A stretch of DNA of 64,000 nucleotides, taken from O2-02-FULL-42-9 sp038043025. GTDB taxonomy: Bacteria; Pseudomonadota; Gammaproteobacteria; UBA12402. The DNA lies in contig JBBTCW010000020.1 in NCBI GenBank assembly GCA_038043025.1, positions 5,537 through 69,536 of the forward strand. The letters run 5' to 3'. The notes under the pieces were generated by a model. That model saw only the letters and a program-made list of their open reading frames with translations, searched no databases and was not told where the DNA came from. Below are positions 52,093-61,672 of this stretch, piece after piece (the stretch's first letter is position 1; every line of letters starts with the position of its first letter). A program made the position numbers and the translations under genes.

Positions 52093-53022
52093 CTAAAATT
52101 CACCAAAAACAGAACGCACATATATACCCATTTCATCAAACGCGTTTTCTTCCTCTTCCAATTCACCACGAAAAAACAGAAAATTATGTAGCTGCCCCGT
52201 ATACAGCGAATATCTTACCTCGTTACCTGTTGCCTTTAATCGATCTGCATACACACGCCCTTCATCCACCAACGTATCGTATTCCGCCCCAATCACTAAT
52301 GCCGGTGCTAAATTTGATAAGTCTGGTGCAAACAAAGGTGAAACCATGGGATCTGCCCGATCCATCTCTTCTGGTAAGTACTGATCAAAACACCATTTCA
52401 CCGCCTCTGTATCGAGCAAATAACCGGTTGCATATTTTTGATAAGATGGCGTACCGCGTGTTGCGTCTAACGCCGGCGCAATAAGAATTTGACAAGCCAA
52501 TTTTAATCCATCATTTCTCGCTTTAATCGCCGTAACAGCAGCAAAGTTTCCGCCCGAACTATAGCCACACACGCCAATTTTATCTGTTTCAATATCTAAC
52601 GCATCACAATGATCAAATGCCCACCGAATGCCCGCGTATGCATCGTTTAACCCGATGGGATATTTATTTTCTGGCGCCGAACGATAATGCACATTAATAA
52701 TTTTACAACCACAGGTATTTGCTAATTGTCGAGATATCACGTCTTGTTGTTTATGATTGCCATACACAAAACCACTGCCACAAAAATAAATTAATGCGCC
52801 ATGCGATGTCAATTTTTTTGGCACATAAATCCAAACAGGAATATCGCCATTTGGCCCTGAAATATTTTTCTCAACCACTTTTTTGACAGACTCTGGCGCG
52901 CCCGCTAAAGGCAATAATCCATCGACCATTTGTCGATGCTGCTCTATTGTAACCACGCCAGCAAAAACATTCTCGGATAACAATTTATCTCTGAGCTTTT
53001 TTGAGGGAGGGTTTAATGGCAT
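52093..53022 (-). CDS. Alpha/beta hydrolase, hormone-sensitive-lipase type esterase
   Basis: The 309-residue cytoplasmic protein has an HSL-type fold with nucleophile motif GYSSGGNFAA, catalytic Asp in AEYDTLVDEG, and His in TGQLHNFLF. The oxyanion-hole motif, normally HGGG, reads FCGSGFVYG. That may change activity or substrate. Such enzymes hydrolyse short-chain esters. It lies 9 bp downstream of purA's stop in the same direction, and 26 bp upstream of the acetyltransferase gene. Confidence 0.87.
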   Translation of the reverse strand: MPLNPPSKKLRDKLLSENVFAGVVTIEQHRQMVDGLLPLAGAPESVKKVVEKNISGPNGDIPVWIYVPKKLTSHGALIYFCGSGFVYGNHKQQDVISRQLANTCGCKIINVHYRSAPENKYPIGLNDAYAGIRWAFDHCDALDIETDKIGVCGYSSGGNFAAVTAIKARNDGLKLACQILIAPALDATRGTPSYQKYATGYLLDTEAVKWCFDQYLPEEMDRADPMVSPLFAPDLSNLAPALVIGAEYDTLVDEGRVYADRLKATGNEVRYSLYTGQLHNFLFFRGELEEEENAFDEMGIYVRSVFGEF

Positions 53023-53031
53023 ATTTTTTCT

Positions 53032-54321
53032 CTAAAACGGCGCATTGATAATAATCGTATCCGCGCGATTTGGGCCGGTGGAAATAATATCAATCGGTAC
53101 GCCGACAATTTTCTCGATCATTTTCAAATAATCTTTGGCCGCTTGCGGCAATAAATTATAATCGCGCACGCCTTTTGTCGATTCTTCCCAGCCGGGCAGG
53201 GTTTCATAAACAGGGTCGCAATGCGCTAATGTGGTTGCATCCGCAGGGGGCGCATCAATTTGTTTTCCATTTAATCGGTAACTGACACAAAACTTAACCT
53301 CGTCTAACCCGTCTAACACATCTAATTTAGTCACGCATAACCCCGTAAATCCATTCAACTCAACCGCACGTCTTAATAATACCGCATCAAACCAACCACA
53401 TCGTCGTGATCGTCCCGTGGTCGTGCCGATTTCTCTGCCACGCTCGGACAACCATTTTCCATATTTATCATCCAGCTCTGTGGGAAACGGTCCCGCACCA
53501 ACACGTGTCGTATATGCTTTAACAACGCCTAACACTTTATCAAGGTATCGCGGACTAAAGCCACAACCCGTCGCAACGCCACCTGCAATCGTATTTGATG
53601 AGGTCACAAAAGGATAAGTCCCATGATCAATATCTAAAAATGTCCCTTGCGCACCTTCAAACAAAATATTGCGTTTCTGTTCGCGCAATTGCATCAACCA
53701 TCGTGTCACATCCGTCGCCATCGGCCGCAACTCTTCACTCATGATGGTTAATTCATCTAAAATCTCATCATCATTCAATATAGCAGCTGAATAATATTCT
53801 TTTAATAAGAAATTATTATACTCCACTAACTCTTTAACTTTTTGTGCAAGCGTTTCCGAATAAAATAAATCGGAAACCCGTATAGCGCGACGCGCTACTT
53901 TATCTTCATAAGCCGGACCAATCCCTCGACCCGTCGTGCCAATCGCCATTGCACCGCGATGTTTTTCGCGCGCCTGATCGATGGCAACATGATAAGGCAT
54001 AATTAACGCACAACCGTAACTGATATGCAAACGACTGCGCACAGATACGCCTTGCGACTCGAGCCGCCTCATTTCATCCAGCAATGCGGCAGGCGACAAC
54101 ACGACGCCGTTTCCAATAAAACAATGCACATCATCATGCAAAATACCCGACGGAATTAAATGCAGCTTGGTGACTTTATCATTAATAACCAATGTGTGCC
54201 CTGCGTTATGCCCGCCTTGATAGCGCACAACGGCCGCAACGTTCTCAGTCAATAAGTCGACGATTTTGCCCTTCCCTTCATCGCCAAACTGACTGCCTAA
54301 AACAACAATGTTTTTGCTCAT
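53032..54321 (-). CDS. purA: Adenylosuccinate synthetase
   Basis: PurA joins IMP and aspartate using GTP, the first committed step to AMP. The 429-residue protein has GSQFGDEGKGKIVD at 9-22 (P-loop), GGHNAGHT at 36-43, the GTTGRGIGPAYEDK stretch, FEGAQGTFLDIDHGTYP, and TTTGRSRRCGWFD. Length and motifs are normal. AAAGGTG precedes ATG. It follows hfq by about 110 bp on the same strand, a neighbourhood common in gammaproteobacteria. Confidence 0.97.
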   Translation of the reverse strand: MSKNIVVLGSQFGDEGKGKIVDLLTENVAAVVRYQGGHNAGHTLVINDKVTKLHLIPSGILHDDVHCFIGNGVVLSPAALLDEMRRLESQGVSVRSRLHISYGCALIMPYHVAIDQAREKHRGAMAIGTTGRGIGPAYEDKVARRAIRVSDLFYSETLAQKVKELVEYNNFLLKEYYSAAILNDDEILDELTIMSEELRPMATDVTRWLMQLREQKRNILFEGAQGTFLDIDHGTYPFVTSSNTIAGGVATGCGFSPRYLDKVLGVVKAYTTRVGAGPFPTELDDKYGKWLSERGREIGTTTGRSRRCGWFDAVLLRRAVELNGFTGLCVTKLDVLDGLDEVKFCVSYRLNGKQIDAPPADATTLAHCDPVYETLPGWEESTKGVRDYNLLPQAAKDYLKMIEKIVGVPIDIISTGPNRADTIIINAPF

Positions 54322-54431
54322 GAAAATAGCACCTTTATTGTAATCAAAAGCACGATTTTAACAGATAACAGCAGCCATAGGCAGACAGAAAACTTGGACA
54401 AGCATAAGATGCTATTGAATTTGGCTATTTT

Positions 54432-54680
54432 TTAGGCGTTTTCTTCGGCAGCGGCCGTTTCTTTATGAGCAACTTCTACATTATGCGCCGGCACAATAGT
54501 TGAAATTGCATGTTTATAGACCATTTGGGTAACACTACCTTTTAGCGTAACAACATATCCATCAAACGCTTCGATCTGACCTTGCAATTTAATACCATTA
54601 ACAAGATAGATTGCGGCGGGAACTTTTTCTTTTCGTAAGACATTTAGAAATAAATCCTGTAAGCATTGTTCCTTTGTCAT
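54432..54680 (-). CDS. hfq: RNA chaperone Hfq
   Basis: Hfq is the hexameric Sm-like protein that pairs small RNAs with mRNAs. The 82-residue protein has the Sm1 motif (QDLFLNVLRKEKVPAAIYL, VNGIKLQGQIEAFD) and Sm2 motif (YKHAISTIVP) with the proximal-face YKH intact. The C-terminal tail is short, Ala/Glu-rich. In E. coli numbering, Q8 and the distal-face residues are conserved. GGAG precedes ATG by 8 bp. Together with purA it may form an operon. Confidence 0.96.
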   Translation of the reverse strand: MTKEQCLQDLFLNVLRKEKVPAAIYLVNGIKLQGQIEAFDGYVVTLKGSVTQMVYKHAISTIVPAHNVEVAHKETAAAEENA

Positions 54681-54809
54681 TGTAATTTCTCCATTAATTA
54701 TCGTTCTAATTATCCTAAAACAAACACGCGGATATCATCCACAAGCAAGCATGATATAAAGCACAGTTTCTGTCAATAGTTATAAAACAAATTTTGAAAA
54801 AAAATGATC

Positions 54810-56093
54810 TTACACGCGTGATGCGTGCGTCTCTCGCAAGAAAAATCCAAAGATAATACTAATAATTAATCCGATGGGTAATATCGATAATGCAATTTGA
54901 TAATCATGAACAGAATAAATCGGCACGCCTTGTAAAATCGTACCGTTCCAATGTAAATCCAACAACCAACCAATCACTGGTTGAAACACAAGCCCCCCTA
55001 ACATAATCAACATATTAGTAAACGCAATGGCTGTGCCTGAAATTTTTTCGGGGCTCACTTCGCGACTAATGGCAAACACAATAATTTGAGCGCTGATCAC
55101 AAAACCTAAACTAAACAAAGCAGTTTCTACTGAGAAAAAACTAAGATGAGGTACATATAAAATAATCAACAGGATAAATAAACCAAACAGGGAGCCAACC
55201 ATCAATGGCATTCGACGTCGTTGGAATTTATCTGATAAAAAACCGATAATCGGCCCTCCAATCGACCAGCCTAAAAACATCAATGAAATAGCCGTTGCCG
55301 ATTGGCTATGCGACACATGATGCGCCTGAATCAAATACGAAATTCCCCAAAGCTCGGCAAACGTACTCAGGCCTAAATACATCAAGCAACCGATCGCACC
55401 TGCCACCCAAATATAAGGCGACTTGATTGCAAACCATAACCCTTTTAGAACATCTTTGAACTCTGGATCTGCCACATAAAAAATATGATGAGAGGTTTTA
55501 ATACGATCCTGAACAAAAACAAACATAATCACTACCAAAAAAACACCTAAAATTGCCAAATCAAATGTTGTCATTCGCCATCCATGCCATTCGACAAGCG
55601 ATTCAATAAAAATGTCACCGCCCATTGCCGCTAACGTCCCCAGTGTTGTAATCAACCCCGATGCAAACGCAAATCGATTGGGCGGCAACCAGATCGTTGC
55701 AATTTTTAATGCTCCCACAAACGCAAATGCCGAACCCAATCCGATGAGCAATCGCCCAAAACCCAACATCCATACAGATTGTGCTGAACCAAATATAAAT
55801 GCACCCACCACACATAACGCACAAGCTGCCACTAATAACCGACGAGGGCCATATCGGTCAATCAATACACCCACAACCAATTGCATGGGCGAATACGCAA
55901 AATAATATAATGCGATCACGCTACCATAACGTGATGCTGATAAACGAAAATCATGCATCAATTCGCTAGACATGATGCTCGGGGCAATGCGTAAAATATA
56001 TTCATAGCCATAAAAAAGCGCGCCGATTCCACAAATTAACCATGGAATAAGAGGGTGCTTTTTTACATCACTGATAATAGATAAACGACTCAT
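54810..56093 (-). CDS. MFS transporter resembling Legionella phagosomal transporters (Pht)
   Basis: The 427-residue, 12-helix major-facilitator protein starts with a motif typical of the Pht subgroup found in Legionella and Coxiella (GIGALFYGYEYILRIAPSIM). It has the MFS motif DRYGPRRLL after helix 2 and GFLSDKFQRRRMPL after helix 8. Pht proteins import amino acids or nucleosides during intracellular growth; the substrate here is unknown. GAGG sits 4-5 bp before ATG. It is probably monocistronic. Confidence 0.88.
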   Translation of the reverse strand: MSRLSIISDVKKHPLIPWLICGIGALFYGYEYILRIAPSIMSSELMHDFRLSASRYGSVIALYYFAYSPMQLVVGVLIDRYGPRRLLVAACALCVVGAFIFGSAQSVWMLGFGRLLIGLGSAFAFVGALKIATIWLPPNRFAFASGLITTLGTLAAMGGDIFIESLVEWHGWRMTTFDLAILGVFLVVIMFVFVQDRIKTSHHIFYVADPEFKDVLKGLWFAIKSPYIWVAGAIGCLMYLGLSTFAELWGISYLIQAHHVSHSQSATAISLMFLGWSIGGPIIGFLSDKFQRRRMPLMVGSLFGLFILLIILYVPHLSFFSVETALFSLGFVISAQIIVFAISREVSPEKISGTAIAFTNMLIMLGGLVFQPVIGWLLDLHWNGTILQGVPIYSVHDYQIALSILPIGLIISIIFGFFLRETHASRV

Positions 56094-56136
56094 ACGACCT
56101 CGAAATGAACTGAAAATGGATCATAATCCCAAAAGA

Positions 56137-56370
56137 CTATTCTTTATCAGTTTTTGCTTTGTCGGTCATACCAGACATGGCATAACGCTGCTTAAAACGC
56201 TCTACGCGACCCGTGGTATCAACGATTTTTTGCTGACCGGTATAGAAAGGGTGACATTTATCACACACATCAATCGATAAATCATGTCCCAAAGTAGACC
56301 CTACAGTAAATTTACTACCGCAACTACAAGTGACTGTAATTTCAGCATAGTTTGGGTGAATTTCCGCTTG
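56137..56370 (-). CDS. rpmE: 50S ribosomal protein L31, zinc-binding form
   Basis: The 77-residue protein starts at ATG 56370 (MQAEIHPNYAEITVTCSCG), preceded by AGAGGA; the frame extends 48 bp further upstream without homology. Cysteines in TCSCG and DVCDKCHPFYTG form the zinc site of the C+ type. It ends with a short lysine-rich tail. Position near xthA is not conserved, so the gene is likely transcribed alone. Confidence 0.95.
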   Translation of the reverse strand, partial: QAEIHPNYAEITVTCSCGSKFTVGSTLGHDLSIDVCDKCHPFYTGQQKIVDTTGRVERFKQRYAMSGMTDKAKTDKE

Positions 56371-56420
56371 CATCACTATTCCTCTTCTTTGTCTAATTGC
56401 TCCGAATACGGAGACCATCT

Positions 56421-56490
56421 AAGCTACAGGGCTGAATCATAGCCGAGCCTCTCTTAAGCTACAGGGCTGGATCATAGCCGAGCCTCTCTT
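56421..56490. repeat. 35-bp tandem duplication
   Basis: The 35-bp unit AAGCTACAGGGCTGRATCAT plus AGCCGAGCCTCTCTT occurs twice in tandem (56421-56455 and 56456-56490) with one difference (A/G at unit position 15). It lies between rpmE and xthA. Each unit contains a small palindrome-like GGCT...AGCC. Confidence 0.9.
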
Positions 56491-56525
56491 TAGAATCAAG
56501 GATTTGGTCAAAATTTTAGTTACTT

Positions 56526-57293
56526 TCAATCGAACTCAGCAATGACGGGGGTATGATCCGAAGGCGACTCCCAACCACGCGGTGTCTTATCGACAAAACA
56601 ACTCTTGCAATGCTGGCTTAATTCATCGCTCAATAAGACCAAATCGAGCCGCAACCCCCTATCGCGCATAAATGCCGCATGCCGATAATCCCACCAACTG
56701 TAACCACCCGACGTTTGATCAAACAGTCGATACGCATCATGTAACCCAACAGCGAGTATTTTTTGCAAGGCAGCTCGCTCGGGCTCGCTCACCAACACCT
56801 GCCCTTCCCACGCTTTAGGGTTATACACATCCAAGTCTGCGGGCGCGATATTAAAATCACCGACGATAACAAATTTTGAAAATCTTTGGAGCTGTGATTT
56901 TGCATGTGCGCATAATTTTTTAAGCCATTCCAATTTATATTGATACTTATCTGAATCAATACTCGTTCCATTCGGCACATATAAATTTAAAAACCGATAA
57001 CCATCAATAGTCGCGCCCAACACACGTCGTTGTGGATCCTCCGATCCTGGTAAATCATACACAACATCCGTGGCTTCTTTTAAACTAATTGTTGCCACGC
57101 CATTATAAGATTTTTGCCCTGAATAAATGACATGATAGCCAGCCGCTTCGATTTCATCTTTTGGAAATTTATCATCAGGTACTTTTGTTTCTTGAATGGC
57201 TAAAATATTCGGACGATGCGTCTTCAGCCATCTCAAAATATGTGGTAAGCGCATGCGAACTGAATTCACATTCCACGTCGCAATTTTAAACAT
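56526..57293 (-). CDS. xthA: Exodeoxyribonuclease III
   Basis: XthA is the AP endonuclease and 3'-phosphatase of base excision repair. The 255-residue protein has the EEP-family motifs: TWNVNSVRMR at the N-terminus (Asn metal site), AIQETKVPDD (Glu), GDFNIAP (Asp/Asn), and SDHTPVIAEFD at the end (catalytic Asp-His). Length is close to the E. coli enzyme (268). The ribosome-binding site is weak. It lies on the same strand as the CDF transporter gene, 45 bp downstream. Confidence 0.95.
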   Translation of the reverse strand: MFKIATWNVNSVRMRLPHILRWLKTHRPNILAIQETKVPDDKFPKDEIEAAGYHVIYSGQKSYNGVATISLKEATDVVYDLPGSEDPQRRVLGATIDGYRFLNLYVPNGTSIDSDKYQYKLEWLKKLCAHAKSQLQRFSKFVIVGDFNIAPADLDVYNPKAWEGQVLVSEPERAALQKILAVGLHDAYRLFDQTSGGYSWWDYRHAAFMRDRGLRLDLVLLSDELSQHCKSCFVDKTPRGWESPSDHTPVIAEFD

Positions 57294-57338
57294 ATATTAT
57301 TTTCACTCGGACTCCAATCAAACATTCCAAATATCCCG

Positions 57339-58502
57339 CTAATAAAAGAAAAACACCTGTATTTTCGAAATAAAAGGAATTTTCTTAACAGCCGTTTGAT
57401 ATTGCGTTAGCAACTCTTCCGCCGAAGGCAACGCCGATAATGCCCGCAGGGGCAAGAACACTTCGACTTCAATCGATTCGTTTAAATAATGCAAGTTAAT
57501 ATGATCAATCAAATGGTGGCTCGATAAGTCTTTCCAACACGCTCGCAATTGTTCTTCAACCACAATACGATTCGGTAGCTTACTGGGTGCCGTTTCCTCG
57601 CTCGTCGTATCGACATGAACGGTCACATCGGCAACCTTATTCATGCGAGTAGAAAGGTACGCAATAATTTGTTCTGCAATATAATGCCCTTCAGAAACAC
57701 TCACGTGAGAGTCCACTTGTATATGCACATCTACAAAAATTGTACCGCCCAAAAAGCGTGTGCGCAACTGATGAATCGATTTAATGCCAGGCACCTTTAA
57801 CATTTCATCATGCATAAATTGCAACTCGCGCCCATCAATGCCCGTATCCACTAACTCGCGCACACACGACCAAATCGACTTGCCCGCCATTCTTAAAATC
57901 ATAGCGCCAATAATCATCGCGCCCACGGCATCCAGATAATGAATGCCAAAATACTCACCCGTTGCGCTAATCAACACAACCAAGGATGAAAGCGCATCGC
58001 TGCGATGATGCCATGCGTTCGTTTTTAATAACATAGATCCAATGCGTTCGCTGACGTTAAGCGTATACCGATACATAAACTCTTTCGTTACAATTGAAAT
58101 GACCGCAACCATCAAAACAAATAAATTGGGTGACAAAACATCATGATGTAAAACGGCATCAACAATCGCATCAGCAATAATGCCAAAACCGGCGAGCGTC
58201 AACACAATCCCAACAACAATCGTCAGCGCAGTTTCAATGCGCTGGTGCCCGTACGGATGATTATAATCAGGACCATGGCTGCCTGTTTTTGCCGCATACA
58301 ATACCAAGATATCCGTTAATAAATCCGAAAAAGAATGGATACCATCGGCAAATAAAGCCTGTGAATCACCCAGCCAACCGGTTACTGTTTTCAAGATAGC
58401 TAAAAAAATATTAACCGCGGCACCCATCAGCGTAATTTTTTTCGCCTGCCGAAACGATTCTGTGCTATTCATAGAAAGGTTCATGCTCACACCCATGCTC
58501 AT
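57339..58502 (-). CDS. Cation diffusion facilitator (divalent metal exporter)
   Basis: The 387-residue CDF protein has six membrane helices (about 25-210), with DSQALFADGIHSFSDLLTDI (helix 2) and HHRSDALSSLVVL (helix 5) providing the HxxxD/DxxxD metal site. A cytoplasmic dimerisation domain (about 215-300, VHIQVDSHVSVSEGH) follows. The last 80 residues exceed FieF. The likely ion is Fe, Zn or Mn; sequence alone does not decide. The N-terminus has four closely spaced Met codons (58502, 58496, 58484, 58472) and the true start is uncertain. Upstream is the divergent AsmA gene. Confidence 0.9.
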   Translation of the reverse strand: MSMGVSMNLSMNSTESFRQAKKITLMGAAVNIFLAILKTVTGWLGDSQALFADGIHSFSDLLTDILVLYAAKTGSHGPDYNHPYGHQRIETALTIVVGIVLTLAGFGIIADAIVDAVLHHDVLSPNLFVLMVAVISIVTKEFMYRYTLNVSERIGSMLLKTNAWHHRSDALSSLVVLISATGEYFGIHYLDAVGAMIIGAMILRMAGKSIWSCVRELVDTGIDGRELQFMHDEMLKVPGIKSIHQLRTRFLGGTIFVDVHIQVDSHVSVSEGHYIAEQIIAYLSTRMNKVADVTVHVDTTSEETAPSKLPNRIVVEEQLRACWKDLSSHHLIDHINLHYLNESIEVEVFLPLRALSALPSAEELLTQYQTAVKKIPFISKIQVFFFY

Positions 58503-58594
58503 TATTTAGGCTATGATAACATATACATCTATATTGACACCAGACAAATACAACTTACAATAACTCATTGTTTACATCATAGCATGGGGGGTTT

Positions 58595-60097
58595 ATGCGC
58601 AAATTCATTAAATGGCTTAGCATCATCATTCTGGCAATCATCATCATATTTTTCATTGCCGTTGTTATCCTAGCCAATACTATTAATCCCAATCGCTTCA
58701 AACCGCTCATCACGCAACAAGTTTATAATGCCACCGGTCGAACACTGACAATTAATGGGGATATTCATTGGTCTTTCTTCCCCTCGGTTGGACTTAACGT
58801 CAATCAGGCCACGTTAAGCAACGCTAGCGGATTTGGATCAACGCCTTTTGCCACCGTAAAATATTTAGGCATCGGCATTAAGTTACTCCCCTTGCTCGCA
58901 AAAAATGTCAGCGCCAGCGATCTGACAATCGATGGTTTAAACATTAATCTCACACGCAACGCGGCCAATCAAAATAACTGGACGTTTAATAAAAAAAATA
59001 CGGCTTTGAACACACCCGCAAGCAGCACACAAACAGAATCAACCGATACCTCCTCGAGCGCTACTTATAACTTTTCCTTAAACATTCCGCGCATCGATAT
59101 TAAACATTCATCATTAATCTGGTCGGATGCCAAAAGCGGCCAAACAACTGAAATCAAAAATATTCAATTAAACGTTAAAAATGTTAGCTTTAACAAAGCA
59201 TTTTCCACTTCGTTTTCTTGCTTAATCAATGGTAAAAAGCCTGTGCTTTATGGGCAATTTAACTTGAATGGCAAAACCACCTTAAACGTCAACAACAATT
59301 CATTTGACTTGTTGCGCGATATCAAATTTGATGGCAAAGCCGTTATTTCTAAATTTAAAGCAAATACGCTCGACATACAAACCATCAACGCCCCGATCTC
59401 TATCAACAATGGCATTATAAAACTATCGCCGATCACGGGCTCGCTCTATCAAGGAAAATTGAACGGCGATTTCCAGGCCAATATGCAACAACCCAAAGCC
59501 AGCATGAATCTACAAGCACAATTATCTAACATTAGCGTGCAAGCGCTCGTCGCTGGCATGTCCGGACAAAAACAATATAGCGGCACATTAAACATGCAAG
59601 CCAAGGTTTCCGCCACCGGATTTGATACGTTCTTAAATACGCTCAATGGAAACGCCTCGCTGGATATAAAAAATGGCTCATTACAAGGCTTTGATCTTGT
59701 CTATCTCATTCAGTCTGGCCGCGCATTACTAACCGGAAAGCCCACGCCACAACAAAAAGGCGCAAATGAAACCGACTTCGGCGATTTAAGCGCCACAGCA
59801 CAAATTCGTAACGGCATCGCCACCACGAATGATTTACATATCACCTCCCAGGTCTATGACGTCAAAGGCAACGGCACAACAAACTTAGTCACGCAACAAC
59901 TCAATTATGAAATCGATGCGGATCTTGCGGGAAATGCGAGCCTCGGCTCTCCGATCCCCATTACGGTAACCGGTAAATTAAGCGATCCAAGCGTTGGGCT
60001 TGATATGGGAAAACTCTTAAAAAGCACACTTAAACATCAAATTAACCAACAACTTAATAATGTGTTAGATAAATTTAAGTCGCAGTTGTTGCAGTAG
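58595..60097 (+). CDS. AsmA-family protein
   Basis: The 500-residue protein has one N-terminal membrane helix (about 8-28) and a periplasmic part with the AsmA start NPNRFKPLITQQVYNATGRTL. The rest is beta-rich repetitive sequence, including GNASLDIKNGSLQGFDLVYL and GNGTTNLVTQQLNYEIDADL typical of the AsmA C-terminal domain. AsmA-like proteins are bridge-type lipid transporters or regulators of outer-membrane biogenesis. GGGGGG 3 bp before ATG is a rough ribosome-binding site. A dispersed repeat follows the stop. Confidence 0.9.
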   Translation: MRKFIKWLSIIILAIIIIFFIAVVILANTINPNRFKPLITQQVYNATGRTLTINGDIHWSFFPSVGLNVNQATLSNASGFGSTPFATVKYLGIGIKLLPLLAKNVSASDLTIDGLNINLTRNAANQNNWTFNKKNTALNTPASSTQTESTDTSSSATYNFSLNIPRIDIKHSSLIWSDAKSGQTTEIKNIQLNVKNVSFNKAFSTSFSCLINGKKPVLYGQFNLNGKTTLNVNNNSFDLLRDIKFDGKAVISKFKANTLDIQTINAPISINNGIIKLSPITGSLYQGKLNGDFQANMQQPKASMNLQAQLSNISVQALVAGMSGQKQYSGTLNMQAKVSATGFDTFLNTLNGNASLDIKNGSLQGFDLVYLIQSGRALLTGKPTPQQKGANETDFGDLSATAQIRNGIATTNDLHITSQVYDVKGNGTTNLVTQQLNYEIDADLAGNASLGSPIPITVTGKLSDPSVGLDMGKLLKSTLKHQINQQLNNVLDKFKSQLLQ

Positions 60098-60109
60098 ATA
60101 CTTTACTTT

Positions 60110-60178
60110 GTCATCCCGCGGCTTGACCGCGGGATCCAGCGAAATTCTTCTGGATGCCGCGATCAAGTCGCGGCATGA
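60110..60178. repeat. Bipartite dispersed palindromic repeat before mutY
   Basis: GTCATCCCGCGGCTTGACCG... (60110-60139) is followed by a mirror member ending GCGGCATGAC (60149-60178). The same family is found at 10905 and 37328. Confidence 0.85.
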
Positions 60179-60195
60179 CAAAACGAAAGAAGATA

Positions 60196-61245
60196 ATGTC
60201 AAACCCAATGACCCCCGCACAATTTCATCGTATCATTCTATCCTGGTACAAAAAACATGGCCGCAAAGATTTGCCTTGGCAGAAAAATCCAACACCGTAT
60301 CGCGTTTGGGTTTCTGAAATCATGCTGCAACAAACACAAGTCAAAACCGTTATTCCCTATTATCAACGCTTTCTTAAAACGTTTCCCACTCTAAAATCGC
60401 TCGCCACAAGCAGCCAAGATACGGTATTGCATCTTTGGAGCGGATTGGGTTATTACGCGCGCGCGCGCAATTTGCATGCTTGTGCTAAAATAATTTATCG
60501 CGATTATGCCGGTTGTTTTCCGAGCACCCTCGAAGCATTACAACATTTACCCGGCATCGGTCGCTCAACAGCCGGCGCCCTATTATCATTTGCCATGCGG
60601 ACTCGCGCACCCATTTTAGATGGTAATGTAAAGCGTGTATTTATACGTTTTCACGCAATTAAAGACGCAGAAAAAGATCTGTGGGATTTGGTCGAAAATT
60701 ATTTGCCAAAAAAAAATGTCGCGCACTATAATCAAGCCTTGATGGACATCGGCTCATTGATTTGCACGCGCACTAAACCAGCATGCGTGTCATGTCCTTT
60801 GCAAAAACAGTGCGAAGCATTCAAACAAAACCTCACCAATGTTTTACCACTGAAGAAAAAACAAAAAACATTGCCCATCAAAAAAACTTATTTATTGATT
60901 ATCTTTAACAACAAACAAGAAATATTATTAGAACAGCGCGCGCCTGTTGGCATTTGGGGAGGGCTCTGGAGTTTCCCGGAATGCAAAAATAAAACCCTCC
61001 TAAACTTGCAAAAAAATTATGGTTTAAAAATTACATCAAGAAAACGGTTATCCACCTTTCGTCATACCTTCAGTCATTTTCATTTAGACATCACACCCCT
61101 TGTGATAACAACAGAATTTATTTCGACTCAAGTCATGGAAAACAAACCCATTATTTGGCACAATCCACACAAGCCATTTAAATATGGATTGCCGAAGCCG
61201 ATCACGCGACTTTTAGAATACATAGAAAAAGGAGTCATCGCATGA
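60196..61245 (+). CDS. mutY: A/G-specific adenine glycosylase MutY
   Basis: MutY removes adenine mispaired with 8-oxoguanine. From ATG 60196 (MSNPMTPAQFH, preceded by AAAGAAG) the protein is 349 residues. Motifs are EIMLQQTQVKTV, the helix-hairpin-helix LPGIGRSTAGALLSFA, catalytic Asp in ILDGNVKRV, and an Fe-S cluster C-x6-C-x2-C-x5-C (CTRTKPACVSCPLQKQC). A NUDIX-like recognition domain (about 230-349) follows. The frame runs 42 bp further upstream into a dispersed repeat and should not be annotated there. The stop overlaps yggX by 4 bp. Confidence 0.96.
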   Translation: MSNPMTPAQFHRIILSWYKKHGRKDLPWQKNPTPYRVWVSEIMLQQTQVKTVIPYYQRFLKTFPTLKSLATSSQDTVLHLWSGLGYYARARNLHACAKIIYRDYAGCFPSTLEALQHLPGIGRSTAGALLSFAMRTRAPILDGNVKRVFIRFHAIKDAEKDLWDLVENYLPKKNVAHYNQALMDIGSLICTRTKPACVSCPLQKQCEAFKQNLTNVLPLKKKQKTLPIKKTYLLIIFNNKQEILLEQRAPVGIWGGLWSFPECKNKTLLNLQKNYGLKITSRKRLSTFRHTFSHFHLDITPLVITTEFISTQVMENKPIIWHNPHKPFKYGLPKPITRLLEYIEKGVIA

Positions 61246-61490
61246 CACGAACAATATTTTGCCAAAAACTGCAACAAGATGCAGAAGGCCTTGATCAAGC
61301 GCCATTTCCAGGCGAACTCGGTCAACGCGTCTATGAAAACATCTCAAAAGAAGCCTGGCAAAAATGGCTTGTCCGCCAAAGCTTCTTTATCAGCGAATAC
61401 CGGATGAACACAGCCGATCCAAAAGCGCGTGAATTTTTAATGGAACAGCTCGAAAGTTATTTCTTTTCGCCAAAAACGGAAGAAAAGTGA
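61242..61490 (+). CDS. yggX: Probable Fe(2+)-trafficking protein YggX
   Basis: The 82-residue protein matches YggX: MTRTIFCQKL, GLDQAPFPGELGQRVYENIS, EAWQKWLVRQ, NEYR-like SEYRMNTADPKAREFL. It is linked to iron handling and protection of Fe-S proteins from oxidation. It overlaps mutY by 4 bp, as in E. coli, which suits an Fe-S glycosylase. Length is close to E. coli YggX (91). Confidence 0.96.
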   Translation: MTRTIFCQKLQQDAEGLDQAPFPGELGQRVYENISKEAWQKWLVRQSFFISEYRMNTADPKAREFLMEQLESYFFSPKTEEK

Positions 61491-61582
61491 TCAGCCGCTG
61501 ATCGACACCGAAAAAGTCTTGACTCATCCCTTGCCAATGGGTTTAATGGTGCCTATATTTTGTCGTATCGAGCGTAGCAAGC

Positions 61583-61663
61583 GTAGCCCGTATGAAGCGA
61601 AGCGGAATACAGGGATATTAATTCCCCGGATTGCATGTGCTTCGCACATTTCATCCGGGCTAC
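61583..61663. repeat. GTAGCCCG-type dispersed repeat, copy 2 (inverted)
   Basis: GTAGCCCGTATGAAGCGAAG ... ATGTGCTTCGCACATTTCATCCGGGCTAC; inverted relative to the copy at 51493-51572. It lies immediately upstream of tRNA-Phe. Confidence 0.85.
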
Positions 61664-61672
61664 AAAGTACAA

